Shown piece by piece: positions 14,791 through 22,833 of a stretch of DNA of 64,000 bases. The stretch covers positions 144,297 through 208,296 of the forward strand of contig DASXUX010000011.1 of assembly GCA_036504595.1 (NCBI GenBank). The letters run 5' to 3'. Under the pieces are notes generated by a model. It searched no databases. It saw only the letters and a program-made list of their open reading frames with translations, and had not been told where the DNA came from. This stretch comes from DASXUX01 sp036504595. Its GTDB lineage: Bacteria > Planctomycetota > SZUA-567 > H5-PLA8. Position 1 is the first letter of the stretch; each line of letters opens with the position of its first letter. The position numbers and the translations under genes were made by a program.

Positions 14791-15686
14791 GTCTTGCGGG
14801 CTCCTTCAGCGGCGACTGTGGCACGGGCAGCCTCTGTTGGCTGTTGGCTGCCCGTGGGCACGTTCATCACAACGACTTTTTCCGGCGCGGGCGCGGTGGC
14901 CGGCGCCTGCTTCATGTTTTCAGGACTCATCCCGGGCTGCCAGCCACTGGCCATAATCAGAACATCCATGCGTTCGATGAAGCAATCAGCGTTGTCCTGC
15001 AGGTCGTCGATCTGCCCGAGGAACCAGTTGTAGGCCATGACGGCAGGGATGGCGACCGCCAGGCCGGCGGCGGTGGCGATCAGCGCCGATGAAATGCCGG
15101 GCGCGACAACGGCGATGCTGGCGCTCTTGGCGTTGCCCAGTTCGCGGAAGGTGTTCATGATGCCCCAGACGGTGCCGAACAGCCCGATGAACGGCGAGGT
15201 GCTTCCGACCGTCGCGAGGAAGCCAAGCCCCGTTTGCAGCTTGGAAACTTCGGCTTTCGCCGTGTGCTGCATGCTGAGCACGACCATCTCTTCAGGCGCG
15301 GAGGCAGGACGGGGCGAAATGCGGCGCGCTTCGATCCCCGCCGGCATCGCCCTGTACTGCCGAGCGCTTTCCATCGCATGCACCGCGGCTTTGAATACGC
15401 CCAGCAGCGGCGACGCGCCGATGGTCAGTTCCGCCGTCAGGACGGTGCCGAAGGAATCGGCTTCGTTGAAGACTTTGAGGAAACGCTGGCCGTTGCGGCG
15501 GACTTCATAGAGCGCGCAGAGCTTCCACAGCACCAGCGTCCAGGAGATCAGCGAGAAGATCACCAGCAGGACGAAAACAGCTTTTTCAATGCTGCCGGAG
15601 TTGCTGACGGTGCGGCTGACCAGCGTCCAGAGATTCTCTTCAGCGCCACCTTCAACGGCCAGACTCAGAAACCACCCATGTCCCAT
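14787..15686 (-). CDS. exbB: ExbB/TolQ/MotA-type proton channel
   Basis: Three membrane segments are present: AVFVLLVIFSLISWTLVLWK, then GLGFLATVGSTSPFIGLFGTVWGIM, then VVAPGISSALIATAAGLAVAIPAVM. The signature of ExbB/TolQ (GLLGTVxGI, here GLFGTVWGI) is clear. It pairs with ExbD, overlapping it by four bases. The last 35 residues, after residue 260, are a low-complexity tail in which TGSQQPTEAARATV is the translation of an R1 palindrome (14819-14856), so the tail has been lengthened by a mobile repeat. Length 299; E. coli ExbB is 244. Confidence 0.92.
   Translation of the reverse strand: MGHGWFLSLAVEGGAEENLWTLVSRTVSNSGSIEKAVFVLLVIFSLISWTLVLWKLCALYEVRRNGQRFLKVFNEADSFGTVLTAELTIGASPLLGVFKAAVHAMESARQYRAMPAGIEARRISPRPASAPEEMVVLSMQHTAKAEVSKLQTGLGFLATVGSTSPFIGLFGTVWGIMNTFRELGNAKSASIAVVAPGISSALIATAAGLAVAIPAVMAYNWFLGQIDDLQDNADCFIERMDVLIMASGWQPGMSPENMKQAPATAPAPEKVVVMNVPTGSQQPTEAARATVAAEGARKT
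14819..14856. repeat. R1 palindrome read in frame at the end of exbB
   Basis: GCACGGGCAGCC (14821-14832) and GGCTGCCCGTG (14846-14856), preceded by GTGG-type flank. Confidence 0.85.
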
Positions 15687-15790
15687 TTACGGTTTCCTTT
15701 TTTTGCTTCACTTGCGGCTGCATCTGCGAACGTGCGCCGGAATACATACTTTAACGACGCGGGACGCGGAGTCACCTTCAGAAGTTACTT

Positions 15791-15829
15791 GTGGCACGGG
15801 CAGCCTCTGTTTGCAGTTGGCTGCCCGTG
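15791..15829. repeat. R1 palindrome just upstream of the RAYT gene
   Basis: GTGGCACGGGCAGCC and GGCTGCCCGTG arms around a 12-base centre. The RAYT start is 38 bases further on. Confidence 0.88.
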
Positions 15830-15866
15830 TCTTGATTCCTTCGCAGCACTGCGATATATCGCCAAC

Positions 15867-16442
15867 ATGGAGATGCCAGCGCCTCACCACAAGCGCATCC
15901 AACACTTCAACATCTCGTGCCACACACACTTTCTGACATTCTCGTGCTTTAGGCAAATGCCGCTTCTTGACGATGACTCCAGACGAAAGACCCTTGCGTG
16001 GTGCATTACCCGAGCGACAGAACGGCACCATTGGCGACTGGTCGCGTTCGTCTTCATGCCAGAGCACGTGCACTTGATCGCATATTCACACGAAAGTGGG
16101 GCTCGCGTCGAAGATCTTCTCTATGCGATCAAGAAGCCGTGCTCCAGCCGAATCAAACGCGATCTTGAGCATTCAGGGAATCCGTTGGTTGAGCATCTGA
16201 CAATCCAAGAACGACCAGGAAAGCTCTGTTTCCGTTTCTGGCAAGAAGGGCCTGGCTTCGATCGAAATGTGGACGAGGTAAAGGCTGCTGTTACGGCCGC
16301 CGAGTACATTCACCACAACCCTGTTCGACGAGGGTTGTGCGCGTCACCCGATCAATGGCGCTGGTCAAGTTGGAAGTTCTATCATGAGCCAAAGCTGCCT
16401 GTTGACGGCGCATTGCCTCGCATTGATGGATTTCCGACATGA
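15867..16442 (+). CDS. REP-associated tyrosine transposase (RAYT, Y1_Tnp/IS200-like)
   Basis: The 191-residue product is a Y1 transposase of the TnpA-REP type. The HUH metal-binding motif is MPEHVHLIAY with His67 and His69. The catalytic tyrosine is Tyr147 in EYIHHNPVRRGL. The RAYT-type FWQEGPGFDRNV lies between. Such proteins cut single-stranded hairpins next to a GTAG-like tetranucleotide and are held responsible for spread of REP elements. R1 palindromes flank the gene at 15791-15829 and 16483-16522, and a perfect 12-bp hairpin starts two bases after the stop. ATG at 15867 is the natural start; the frame open from 15234 is antisense to exbB. Probably a domesticated, single-copy transposase. 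Confidence 0.92.
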   Translation: MEMPAPHHKRIQHFNISCHTHFLTFSCFRQMPLLDDDSRRKTLAWCITRATERHHWRLVAFVFMPEHVHLIAYSHESGARVEDLLYAIKKPCSSRIKRDLEHSGNPLVEHLTIQERPGKLCFRFWQEGPGFDRNVDEVKAAVTAAEYIHHNPVRRGLCASPDQWRWSSWKFYHEPKLPVDGALPRIDGFPT

Positions 16443-16443
16443 A

Positions 16444-16470
16444 AGCGGGCAGCCCAATGGGCTGCCCGCT
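16444..16470. repeat. Perfect 12-bp hairpin at the end of the RAYT gene
   Basis: AGCGGGCAGCCC-AAT-GGGCTGCCCGCT. It shares GGGCAGCC/GGCTGCCC with R1, and may both end transcription and serve as a RAYT substrate. Confidence 0.8.
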
Positions 16471-16482
16471 CGATCGCCAACC

Positions 16483-16522
16483 GCACGGGCAGCCAACAGC
16501 AAACAGAGGCTGCCCGTGGCAC
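16483..16522. repeat. R1 palindrome downstream of the RAYT gene, inverted to the upstream copy
   Basis: GCACGGGCAGCC (16483-16494) and GGCTGCCCGTG (16508-16518). Confidence 0.88.
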
Positions 16523-16536
16523 ATACAAAACAACAA

Positions 16537-19500
16537 CTATACTTCCGCGCCGCTGGCTCCTGCCTCGATCTTCTTCGGAGCCGCAGAGGGGGCGACGATA
16601 CCGCCGCCGAACTTGCGGTACCACCAGATCATCAACGGGGAGGCGATGAAGATCGAGCTGTACGTTCCGACGGTGAACCCGACCAGCAGCGTCCAGGCCA
16701 TGCCGCGGATCGTCGGGCCGCCGAAGATCAGCAGGCTGACGTCGGCCAGCAGCACGGTCAAGCTGGTCAGGATCGTGCGGCTTAGCGTTGCGTTAACCGC
16801 TTCGTTCACGATCTCCTCATAGTCGCGCGTCGGATGCGCGGCCTTCACTTCGCGGATACGGTCGAACACCACGATCGTATCGTTGACGCTGAAACCAATG
16901 ATCGTCAGCAGCGCGGCGACGATGTTCAGGTCGATCAGGATCGGGAACAAGCCCAGCTTGTGCGCGAGCACCACACCGCCTGCGGCGATGATCACGTCGT
17001 GGACGAGGGCCACGATCGCGCCAAAGCCCCACGCTCCGGAGAATTCAAACCGGAACCAGATGTAGATGAACACGCCGAGGTTGGCGATGATCAGCGCGAT
17101 GAGCGCGTCGCGGCCCATTTCGCTGGCCACCTGCGCGCCGAAGCTGTTCTTGCGCGAGATCGGCCCGCCCACGCGGCCTTGCATGCGAGCGGATTCGATG
17201 ATGCCGGCGACCTTCGACTTGATTTCCGGCTGATCTGGCAGCGGAGCAACCGTTGCGACCAGATAGTCGCCATCCTTTTCCACCGTGTCATTGACCTGCA
17301 GGGCCTGCAACGGCTGCATCAGATCGATGTTCGCGGTGTCCTTGATCGCCTTCTCTTTGGCTTCGGCGAACTCCTGCTTGATTTGCGCCGGAGTGACGCC
17401 CGTGGACGCATCGAAGCGGACCTTTGCATCCTTGGCTTCCACTGTCACCGCCGGCTGCTCAAGGTCCTTGCCGAAGGTATCGACGATCTGCTTGTCCAGC
17501 GCGGCGATGATCGCCTGGTTGGTCAAGTGCGTGGTCACCGTGAAGCTTCGGTAGGTTCCGTCGGCTTGTGGCGTGCCGAATGACTGCGCCAGCAGATCGA
17601 CTTCCGGCCGTTCCAGCTTGTTCAGTTCGTCCGCGGCGTTCTTCTTCACGCCAGGAATGATCTTGTCTTCAACCTCCTTACGCACCTCGTCGATCTTCTT
17701 GCCCTTGCCCGGAGCGAAGTTGAACTGCACCAGCGTGCCGCCGGTGAAGTCCACGTCGTAGATGCCTTTCACCGTGCAGACGGCAACCAGCGAGATGACG
17801 GCCAGGGACACAGTGATCGTCATCCAGACTTTGCGCCAACCCATGAAATCGATGTTCGTGTGGCCGAAGAACTGCATGAACTTGAAGGTGTTGACCACAT
17901 CCCGGCTGACCAGCCACTCGGTCATGATCCAGTTGAGCCACAAGTTGCAGAATAGCGTGGTCAAAATACCGATGGAGAGCGTGACGGCGAAGCCGCGCAC
18001 CGGACCGGTGCCCAGGTAGTAGAGCACGACGCCGGAGATCAGCGTGGTCAAATTACAATCAATGATCGTCAGGAACGCTCGGTCGAAACCGTGCGTGACG
18101 GCCAGTTTCAAAGGCCGCCCACGTGCCAGTTCTTCGCGCAAACGCTCCAAGATCAGCACGTTTGCGTCCACGGACATGCCCAGGGTGAGCACGATACCGG
18201 CAATGCCCGGCAGCGTCAGCGTGGCCTTAAAGAAGCCCATCGCACCGAGCAGCATGACGATGTTGAGGATCGTGCACAGAGCGGCGATGGCGCCGGAAAG
18301 GCGGTAGTAAACCAACATGAAGACGATGACGACGACCGTGCCGATCACCGTCGCCTGCATGCCGCTTTGGATCTGTTCGCGGCCCAATGTCGGACCGACG
18401 GTGAACTCGTTTTCGTACTTCACTTCGGCCGGCAGCGAGCCCGCGGTCAAGACGCTGGCCAGTTGCTCGGCGCTCTTTTGATCGAAGTTGCCGCTGATGA
18501 TACACTCGCCGTAGATGGCGTCCCGGATGACCGGCGCGGAGTGCGCCACGCCATCGAGGACGATGCCCATCTGCTTGCCGATGTGCTTGCCGGTCATTTC
18601 GCCGAACTCAGCGCTTCCGGCCGGACTGAAGACAACTCGAATTTCGTACCCGCCGGTATCGCGGCTGTGCTGAGCCATTGCGAGCGTGATCTTCGAACCG
18701 TCCATGGCGGGGCGGCGTTCAGCGACAATCGGCTGCTCTTCGGCCTCGCCTTTTTCGCTGAATTGCTTTTCGCGCTTGATGATGAACTTCTGATAGCGCC
18801 CGTCTTTGGACAGACCGGTCGTGTTTTCCTTTGCCAACACCTGCTGTTTGATCTCTTCGTTCTTGTCCAGCACGATGTGGAAGGTCAGGCGGCCCTGGGT
18901 TTCGATGGCCTTCTTGACGGCGGCGACTTCTTCGAGCGTTGCGCGCGGGAGCTGAATGCGCAGGCGCTGCTTGTCGGTGCCGTACGTGGTGACCGGGATT
19001 CCCTTGGTGCCAGTCGGATCGACGCGCTTGCGCACCACTTCGGCGGCTTTGTCCGGCGCCGTGTTGATGCTTTGCTGCATGCTCTCGATCTGATTCTGCT
19101 TCTCGCGAATGATCTCCTCATCCGTCATTACGCGATCGCCGCGCTTCTTCAGGGTATCTGGAATGGGTTCCTGCTTGTCCTTCCATTTCTTCAACGTCTG
19201 CGCTTCGGCGTCCATCACAGACTTGGTCTGTGAGTAATCCAAGCGGTAGATCAGTTCGGTCCCGCCGGCGAGGTCGATGCCCATCGGGTACTTGTTCACG
19301 CCACCCGGCCAGGGCTGGAAGAGATAGGTGAAGTAGGAGCCGAGAATGCCGATCAGGCCCATCGCGAACATCAGGCGCCCGGTGTACTTGCCAAAGAACT
19401 TGCGCAGCGTGTTCATCATGACAACGAACACCGCCACCATGCCGACAATGAACGCCAACCCCGGCCATGTCGCGCCGAAGTGGTAAAAGCCGTATGACAA

Positions 19501-19575
19501 TCCGCCAAATGCAGCGAGCATGATTGCGAAGAGCAACAAGCCCGCAGACATAATTCCGCCCAGACTGGCAGCCAT
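16537..19575 (-). CDS. secDF: SecDF fused protein translocase subunit
   Basis: One 1012-residue chain carries both SecD and SecF, the proton-driven partners of SecYEG that help pull exported proteins across the inner membrane. The SecD half has YPMGIDLAGGTELIYRL, the P1 head domain and IVLTLGMSVDANVLILERLR. The SecF half has VDFTGGTLVQF and IIGFSVNDTIVVFDRIREV. Three extra hydrophobic segments precede the normal first SecD helix (residues about 8-85). A C-terminal Ala/Lys-rich tail follows. It is last in the run yajC-(161-residue protein)-secDF, an order that supports the identification. Confidence 0.97.
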   Translation of the reverse strand: MAASLGGIMSAGLLLFAIMLAAFGGLSYGFYHFGATWPGLAFIVGMVAVFVVMMNTLRKFFGKYTGRLMFAMGLIGILGSYFTYLFQPWPGGVNKYPMGIDLAGGTELIYRLDYSQTKSVMDAEAQTLKKWKDKQEPIPDTLKKRGDRVMTDEEIIREKQNQIESMQQSINTAPDKAAEVVRKRVDPTGTKGIPVTTYGTDKQRLRIQLPRATLEEVAAVKKAIETQGRLTFHIVLDKNEEIKQQVLAKENTTGLSKDGRYQKFIIKREKQFSEKGEAEEQPIVAERRPAMDGSKITLAMAQHSRDTGGYEIRVVFSPAGSAEFGEMTGKHIGKQMGIVLDGVAHSAPVIRDAIYGECIISGNFDQKSAEQLASVLTAGSLPAEVKYENEFTVGPTLGREQIQSGMQATVIGTVVVIVFMLVYYRLSGAIAALCTILNIVMLLGAMGFFKATLTLPGIAGIVLTLGMSVDANVLILERLREELARGRPLKLAVTHGFDRAFLTIIDCNLTTLISGVVLYYLGTGPVRGFAVTLSIGILTTLFCNLWLNWIMTEWLVSRDVVNTFKFMQFFGHTNIDFMGWRKVWMTITVSLAVISLVAVCTVKGIYDVDFTGGTLVQFNFAPGKGKKIDEVRKEVEDKIIPGVKKNAADELNKLERPEVDLLAQSFGTPQADGTYRSFTVTTHLTNQAIIAALDKQIVDTFGKDLEQPAVTVEAKDAKVRFDASTGVTPAQIKQEFAEAKEKAIKDTANIDLMQPLQALQVNDTVEKDGDYLVATVAPLPDQPEIKSKVAGIIESARMQGRVGGPISRKNSFGAQVASEMGRDALIALIIANLGVFIYIWFRFEFSGAWGFGAIVALVHDVIIAAGGVVLAHKLGLFPILIDLNIVAALLTIIGFSVNDTIVVFDRIREVKAAHPTRDYEEIVNEAVNATLSRTILTSLTVLLADVSLLIFGGPTIRGMAWTLLVGFTVGTYSSIFIASPLMIWWYRKFGGGIVAPSAAPKKIEAGASGAEV

Positions 19576-19709
19576 GTCTTTGTCTCCTTGTTTTCTTTAA
19601 GTTCAAATTGACCGGCCGAATCAGCCGCATCATGAAATCGAACGCTAAGTGCAACTGCTTTCAACACAGAGGCACAGAGAACACAGAGTTCTCAGAGAGG
19701 AAATGAATT
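19576..19709. other. Gap upstream of secDF
   Basis: Contains a stutter of cacagagg words (about 19665-19700). No promoter is evident, so secDF is probably read from upstream. Confidence 0.4.
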
Positions 19710-20195
19710 TCAGGCAGGAGGACCGCAGCCAGGTGGCTGGGGAAGAAAGAAGAGGGGATGGAATTCGGCAATGCTTGTCGCGACGGGACAGGCGGGACGG
19801 CTGATTTCAACGAGCGGGATCGCGGCGGCGACTTCGGCGCTGCCGACGTGAATGCGGGTGGCTTTGTCCCAGTGATCGGCAACCGGCTTCAGGATGCGCG
19901 GAGCCTTCTGCTGAGTGCCTTTGGTGTCTTTCGCGGGAAGATCGGTGAGCTGATTTCCGAAGAGGACCTGGTAGCTGTACTGCGGGAGCGTGCCACGGGC
20001 AGCCTCTGTTCGCTGTTGGCTGCCCGTGCCGGAATCCACTTCCGCCACGCGCAGCATTCGGGCTAGCGGGGCGCCTGCGACGGCGAACATCAGCAACAAC
20101 GAGCACATGTTGCGATGCGCGGACAATTGGGCAAAATGTCCTATGACGCGCAGCGCCGTGCTCAAGCGTGGATGGAATGCCGGACTTCGGGTCAC
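19710..20195 (-). CDS. Unknown protein encoded between yajC and secDF
   Basis: The 161-residue frame starts at an ATG that overlaps the yajC stop by four bases, which argues for a real, coupled gene. A hydrophobic segment, MCSLLLMFAVAGAPLARML (from residue 30), could be a signal or anchor; if translation began there the product would be a normal secreted protein of 132 residues. The stretch SGTGSQQRTEAARGTLP is the translation of an R1 palindrome (19993-20030). The remainder (YSYQVLFGNQLTDLPAKDTK and after) has no family I recognise. Its position suggests an envelope role. Confidence 0.55.
   Translation of the reverse strand: MTRSPAFHPRLSTALRVIGHFAQLSAHRNMCSLLLMFAVAGAPLARMLRVAEVDSGTGSQQRTEAARGTLPQYSYQVLFGNQLTDLPAKDTKGTQQKAPRILKPVADHWDKATRIHVGSAEVAAAIPLVEISRPACPVATSIAEFHPLFFLPQPPGCGPPA
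19993..20030. repeat. R1 palindrome read in frame in the yajC-secDF spacer gene
   Basis: CCACGGGCAGCC and GGCTGCCCGTG arms. Confidence 0.85.
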
Positions 20196-20548
20196 TTCTT
20201 TTCGTCTTCCTGCGACTGAGTGAGGATGCCTTCGATAGCCGCTCGCCGCATGCGTATCTTAACATCCTTTTTGGGGTCCACCAGCAGAACTACGTTGTCG
20301 CCGTCAATCTCCACGACTTTACCGTAGATGCCGACCAGCGTCATGACTTCATCATTTTTCTTCAGTCTGGAAAGCATGTCTTCTTTGCGGCGTTGCTCCT
20401 TCTTCTGCGGACGGATGACCAGCAGCCACATGATGATGAACAATGCGCCCATCATCAGGATCATGGACATGAGCGGATTTTCGGGCGGCGGTCCGCCTTG
20501 ACCGGGTCCGGGTCCAGATGACGATGGTTGAGACGTTGATTCTGCCAA
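20192..20548 (-). CDS. yajC: YajC preprotein translocase subunit
   Basis: A 118-residue single-pass membrane protein with SMILMMGALFIIMWLLVIRP followed by QKKEQRRKEDMLSRLKKNDEV and a short SH3-like domain (TLVGIYGKVVEIDGDNVVLL). This is the YajC accessory subunit of the Sec holotranslocase. Start is TTG at 20548. A proline/glycine-rich 25-residue N terminus precedes the membrane helix. It lies 31 bases after tgt, the common tgt-yajC-secDF order. Confidence 0.95.
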   Translation of the reverse strand: MAESTSQPSSSGPGPGQGGPPPENPLMSMILMMGALFIIMWLLVIRPQKKEQRRKEDMLSRLKKNDEVMTLVGIYGKVVEIDGDNVVLLVDPKKDVKIRMRRAAIEGILTQSQEDEKK

Positions 20549-20579
20549 GTTGATAGCCCTCTATGATGTGCGCCGGAAT

Positions 20580-21701
20580 TTACCCGGCGTCCGCACTATT
20601 CCACGCTGACAAGAACCGGGCCGAATAATCGGCGAGTTTGCCGGCCTTGATGGCCTCCCTGATCCCGTGCATGAGATTAAAATAGAAGGCCAGATTATGC
20701 AGACTAGTGAGAATAGCGGCATTCATCTCGCGAGCAAGCAGTAAATGGCGCAGGAAGCCGCGACTGAAATTCTTGCACGTATAGCAGTTGCAGTCCGGGT
20801 CCAGCGGGATGTCTTCAGTCGCATGCCGCGCATTTTTGATGTGCAGCTTGCCGCGCGACGTAAACGCCAGCCCGTTGCGCCCGCCGCGCGTCGGCAGCGT
20901 GCAATCGAACATGTCCACGCCGTGAGCGGCCGCGAGCAGAATGTCGGCCGGCGTGCCCATGCCCATCAGGTAGCGCGGACGGTCGGCGGGCATACGGGGC
21001 GCCGTAAACGCGATCGCGCGATGGCTGTCCTCGATCGATTCACCCACGCAGAAGCCGCCCAGCGCCAATCCTGCGAGCGGAAGGGCCGCGGTGGCTTCCA
21101 GCGAGCGCTGCCGCTGGCGTTCATCGCAGCCGCCTTGCACGATCCCGAAGAAGTTTACGTTTTCCGGAGCAATCTCTTTGGCGCGGCGCGTGGAGCGTTC
21201 CGCCCAGCGGATGCTGCGGTCCACGGCGCGAGTCAACTCTGAGTCGGAGCACGGGAACGGCGGGCACTCATCGAGAACCATCGCCATGTCGGGTGCCAGA
21301 GCGCAAGAGATTTCCACGACAGTTTCCGGCGAAAACAAGCGCAGCGAACCATCTACCGCGCTGGCGAACGAGGCGCCTTCATCAGTAATCTTGCGCAGTC
21401 CGGGCAGGGAGAAGACCTGGAAGCCGCCAGAGTCGGTCAGGATGGGGCCGTTCCAGCCCGTGAACTTATGCAGGCCGCCGAGTGACTGGACAATTTTCTC
21501 GCCCGGCCGCCAGGCGAGATGAAACGCGTTGCAGAGCAGCACCTGCCCGCCGTGATCTGTGACCAGCCGCGGCGAAAGCGCTTTGGGCGCGCCGAGCGTA
21601 CCGACGACCATGAACGCGGGCGTCTCAAAGCTGCCGTGAGCCGTCTGCACGCGCCCGGTGCGGGCAAGTCCGTCGTGATGGGTGAGGGAGAGGGTGAGCA
21701 T
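20580..21701 (-). CDS. tgt: Queuine/preQ1 tRNA-guanine transglycosylase
   Basis: The 373-residue enzyme exchanges G34 of Tyr, His, Asn and Asp tRNAs for preQ1 in queuosine synthesis. The signature segments are GWNGPILTDSGGFQVFSL with the substrate-binding aspartate, FFGIVQGGCDERQRQRSLEA, LALGGFCVGES, RYLMGMGTPADIL, and the zinc site CNCYTCKNFSRGFLRHL. The ATG overlaps the TAA of a 56-residue frame in the pattern TAATG, so translation is probably coupled to the toxin-antitoxin cassette upstream. Confidence 0.97.
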   Translation of the reverse strand: MLTLSLTHHDGLARTGRVQTAHGSFETPAFMVVGTLGAPKALSPRLVTDHGGQVLLCNAFHLAWRPGEKIVQSLGGLHKFTGWNGPILTDSGGFQVFSLPGLRKITDEGASFASAVDGSLRLFSPETVVEISCALAPDMAMVLDECPPFPCSDSELTRAVDRSIRWAERSTRRAKEIAPENVNFFGIVQGGCDERQRQRSLEATAALPLAGLALGGFCVGESIEDSHRAIAFTAPRMPADRPRYLMGMGTPADILLAAAHGVDMFDCTLPTRGGRNGLAFTSRGKLHIKNARHATEDIPLDPDCNCYTCKNFSRGFLRHLLLAREMNAAILTSLHNLAFYFNLMHGIREAIKAGKLADYSARFLSAWNSADAG

Positions 21702-21871
21702 TATTTGGCTGAGGGTGATTTCTGGTCGTGGAGGATCTTCTGTAGCACCGACGCTGCTTCAAAGGCGTTATAAGGCGTCCAGATCGGGAAAGTCGGCATC
21801 TTGTATTCGCCTGTCTCGCTGCGCGTCATGGTCGCGAGAAGTTTTTCGGCTTCGTGCAGAGCATTGGTCAT
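21701..21871 (-). CDS. 56-residue protein with the same N terminus as the DUF433 protein
   Basis: The frame reads MTNALHEAEKLLATMTRSET and ends in KILHDQKSPSAK. The first 17 residues match the DUF433 protein at 22488-22829 with one change, and the DNA is near-identical over about 50 bases. After that the two diverge completely. It may be a remnant left when a duplicated segment was split, or a short antitoxin-like protein. It abuts tgt (TAATG) and starts 3 bases after the Phd-like antitoxin. Confidence 0.5.
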   Translation of the reverse strand: MTNALHEAEKLLATMTRSETGEYKMPTFPIWTPYNAFEAASVLQKILHDQKSPSAK

Positions 21872-21874
21872 CGA

Positions 21875-22183
21875 TCACCTGCCGGTTCGGCGCGTCGCTC
21901 GTCCGCGGCGCTGCTTGGGTTTGGCGCGCGCCAGTTTCGCCTCTTCGACGGCGATCTGCGTTTCGACCTGTTCGAGAGGCACGCCACCTTCTTCACGGCG
22001 GCGTTCTTCGATCATCTTCCAGAACTCGGGGGAAGACTCGTAGAACAAATCTTCCGCATCCTTGTTCTGGATGCCCCAGACGATTGCGACAGGTTTTCCG
22101 CTCCGCGTAAGCAGAACTTTCTCGCGCTGCGCAGCGTCTACGATCCCGAGCAGATCATTTCCTTCGACAGGGGTTTTTCTCAT
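21875..22183 (-). CDS. Phd/YefM-like antitoxin
   Basis: The N-terminal 35 residues (GNDLLGIVDAAQREKVLLTR, then SGKPVAIVWG) are the Phd/YefM DNA-binding fold. The rest is a charged helix that would bind and block the toxin, ending in a basic tail. Length 102. Its ATG overlaps the toxin stop by four bases. The toxin gene comes first, which is the reverse of the usual antitoxin-first order. Confidence 0.8.
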   Translation of the reverse strand: MRKTPVEGNDLLGIVDAAQREKVLLTRSGKPVAIVWGIQNKDAEDLFYESSPEFWKMIEERRREEGGVPLEQVETQIAVEEAKLARAKPKQRRGRATRRTGR

Positions 22184-22491
22184 GAAACTACATCCTCCGT
22201 CATTTGCCCGGAGCGCTTCGGCCTGATCGCGCGGACGTAGACAACCTTCTCTTCCTCACTTATATCATAAAAGACTCGTAATTGGCCAACTCGAAGTTCC
22301 CAAACCGGCTGTGTATGTTCAAAGCTTGGTGCGACGCCGTCGAGTCTCTTTCGATTTGCCGTGGAAACTCCAGGCTCGCGCGTCAAGTTCTCCCTAATCG
22401 CATCGGCAATGCGCCGACGCTCGAACACGCGAGTCTTCTCAAGTTCGCGTAGCGCTGTAGGCTTCATCACTATCTGGTAGATGTCACTCAC
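22180..22491 (-). CDS. RelE/ParE-family toxin
   Basis: The 103-residue protein shows the RelE/ParE fold: YQIVMKPTALRELEKTRVFE, a helix REERIADAIRE-like (RRRIADAIRENL), then KRLDGVAP, and the strands VWELRVGQLRVFYDISEEEK and VVYVRAIRPKR. Known members are mRNA interferases or gyrase poisons; which applies here cannot be told. It overlaps the DUF433 gene upstream and the antitoxin downstream by four bases each. Confidence 0.82.
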   Translation of the reverse strand: MSDIYQIVMKPTALRELEKTRVFERRRIADAIRENLTREPGVSTANRKRLDGVAPSFEHTQPVWELRVGQLRVFYDISEEEKVVYVRAIRPKRSGQMTEDVVS

Positions 22492-22829
22492 ACCATTGCG
22501 CGCTCCTCGTTGGCGCGGATCGCTTCGTCGATCTCAGCCTTGTGCGACCGCACATAGCCCCATGCTTCCGCGAGATCCTCAGCGCGCAGCGTGGGATATG
22601 CAGTCAGGATCTCCGCCTCCGCAAGACCTTGGCCGCGAGCCGCCTCAAGTACCCACACTGGAATCCGCGTGCGCACGATACATGCGTCTCCACCACAAAC
22701 ATCCGGGTGGCTCACAATTCCGGGAAAGACGCCACTCAGATCATGGGCGACCCATTCGAGAAGCTGCGCTTTCTCGTTCCGCGTCATGGACGCGAGCAGT
22801 TTTTCGGCTTCGTGAAGGGCGTTGGTCAT
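22488..22829 (-). CDS. DUF433-domain protein
   Basis: The N-terminal helix MTNALHEAEKLLASMTRNEK is followed by a DUF433 domain (HPDVCGGDACIVRTRIPVWV, LEAARGQGLAEAEILTAYP, LRAEDLAEAWGYVRSH). DUF433 is a winged-helix-like domain common in antitoxin-like proteins, often beside PIN toxins. Here it begins four bases after the frr stop and overlaps the RelE-like gene, making a three-gene cassette. It may be a transcriptional regulator of the module. Confidence 0.8.
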   Translation of the reverse strand: MTNALHEAEKLLASMTRNEKAQLLEWVAHDLSGVFPGIVSHPDVCGGDACIVRTRIPVWVLEAARGQGLAEAEILTAYPTLRAEDLAEAWGYVRSHKAEIDEAIRANEERAMV

Positions 22830-22833
22830 AAGT

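Noticed and set aside
15867..16442. A complete insertion sequence
   Set aside because: No DDE transposase or flanking target duplication; the gene is of the single-copy RAYT type with REP-like hairpins rather than IS ends.
22250..22275. A TATAAT-like promoter inside the toxin gene
   Set aside because: The AT-rich stretch codes for conserved toxin residues (VFYDISEEE) and lacks a minus-35 box.
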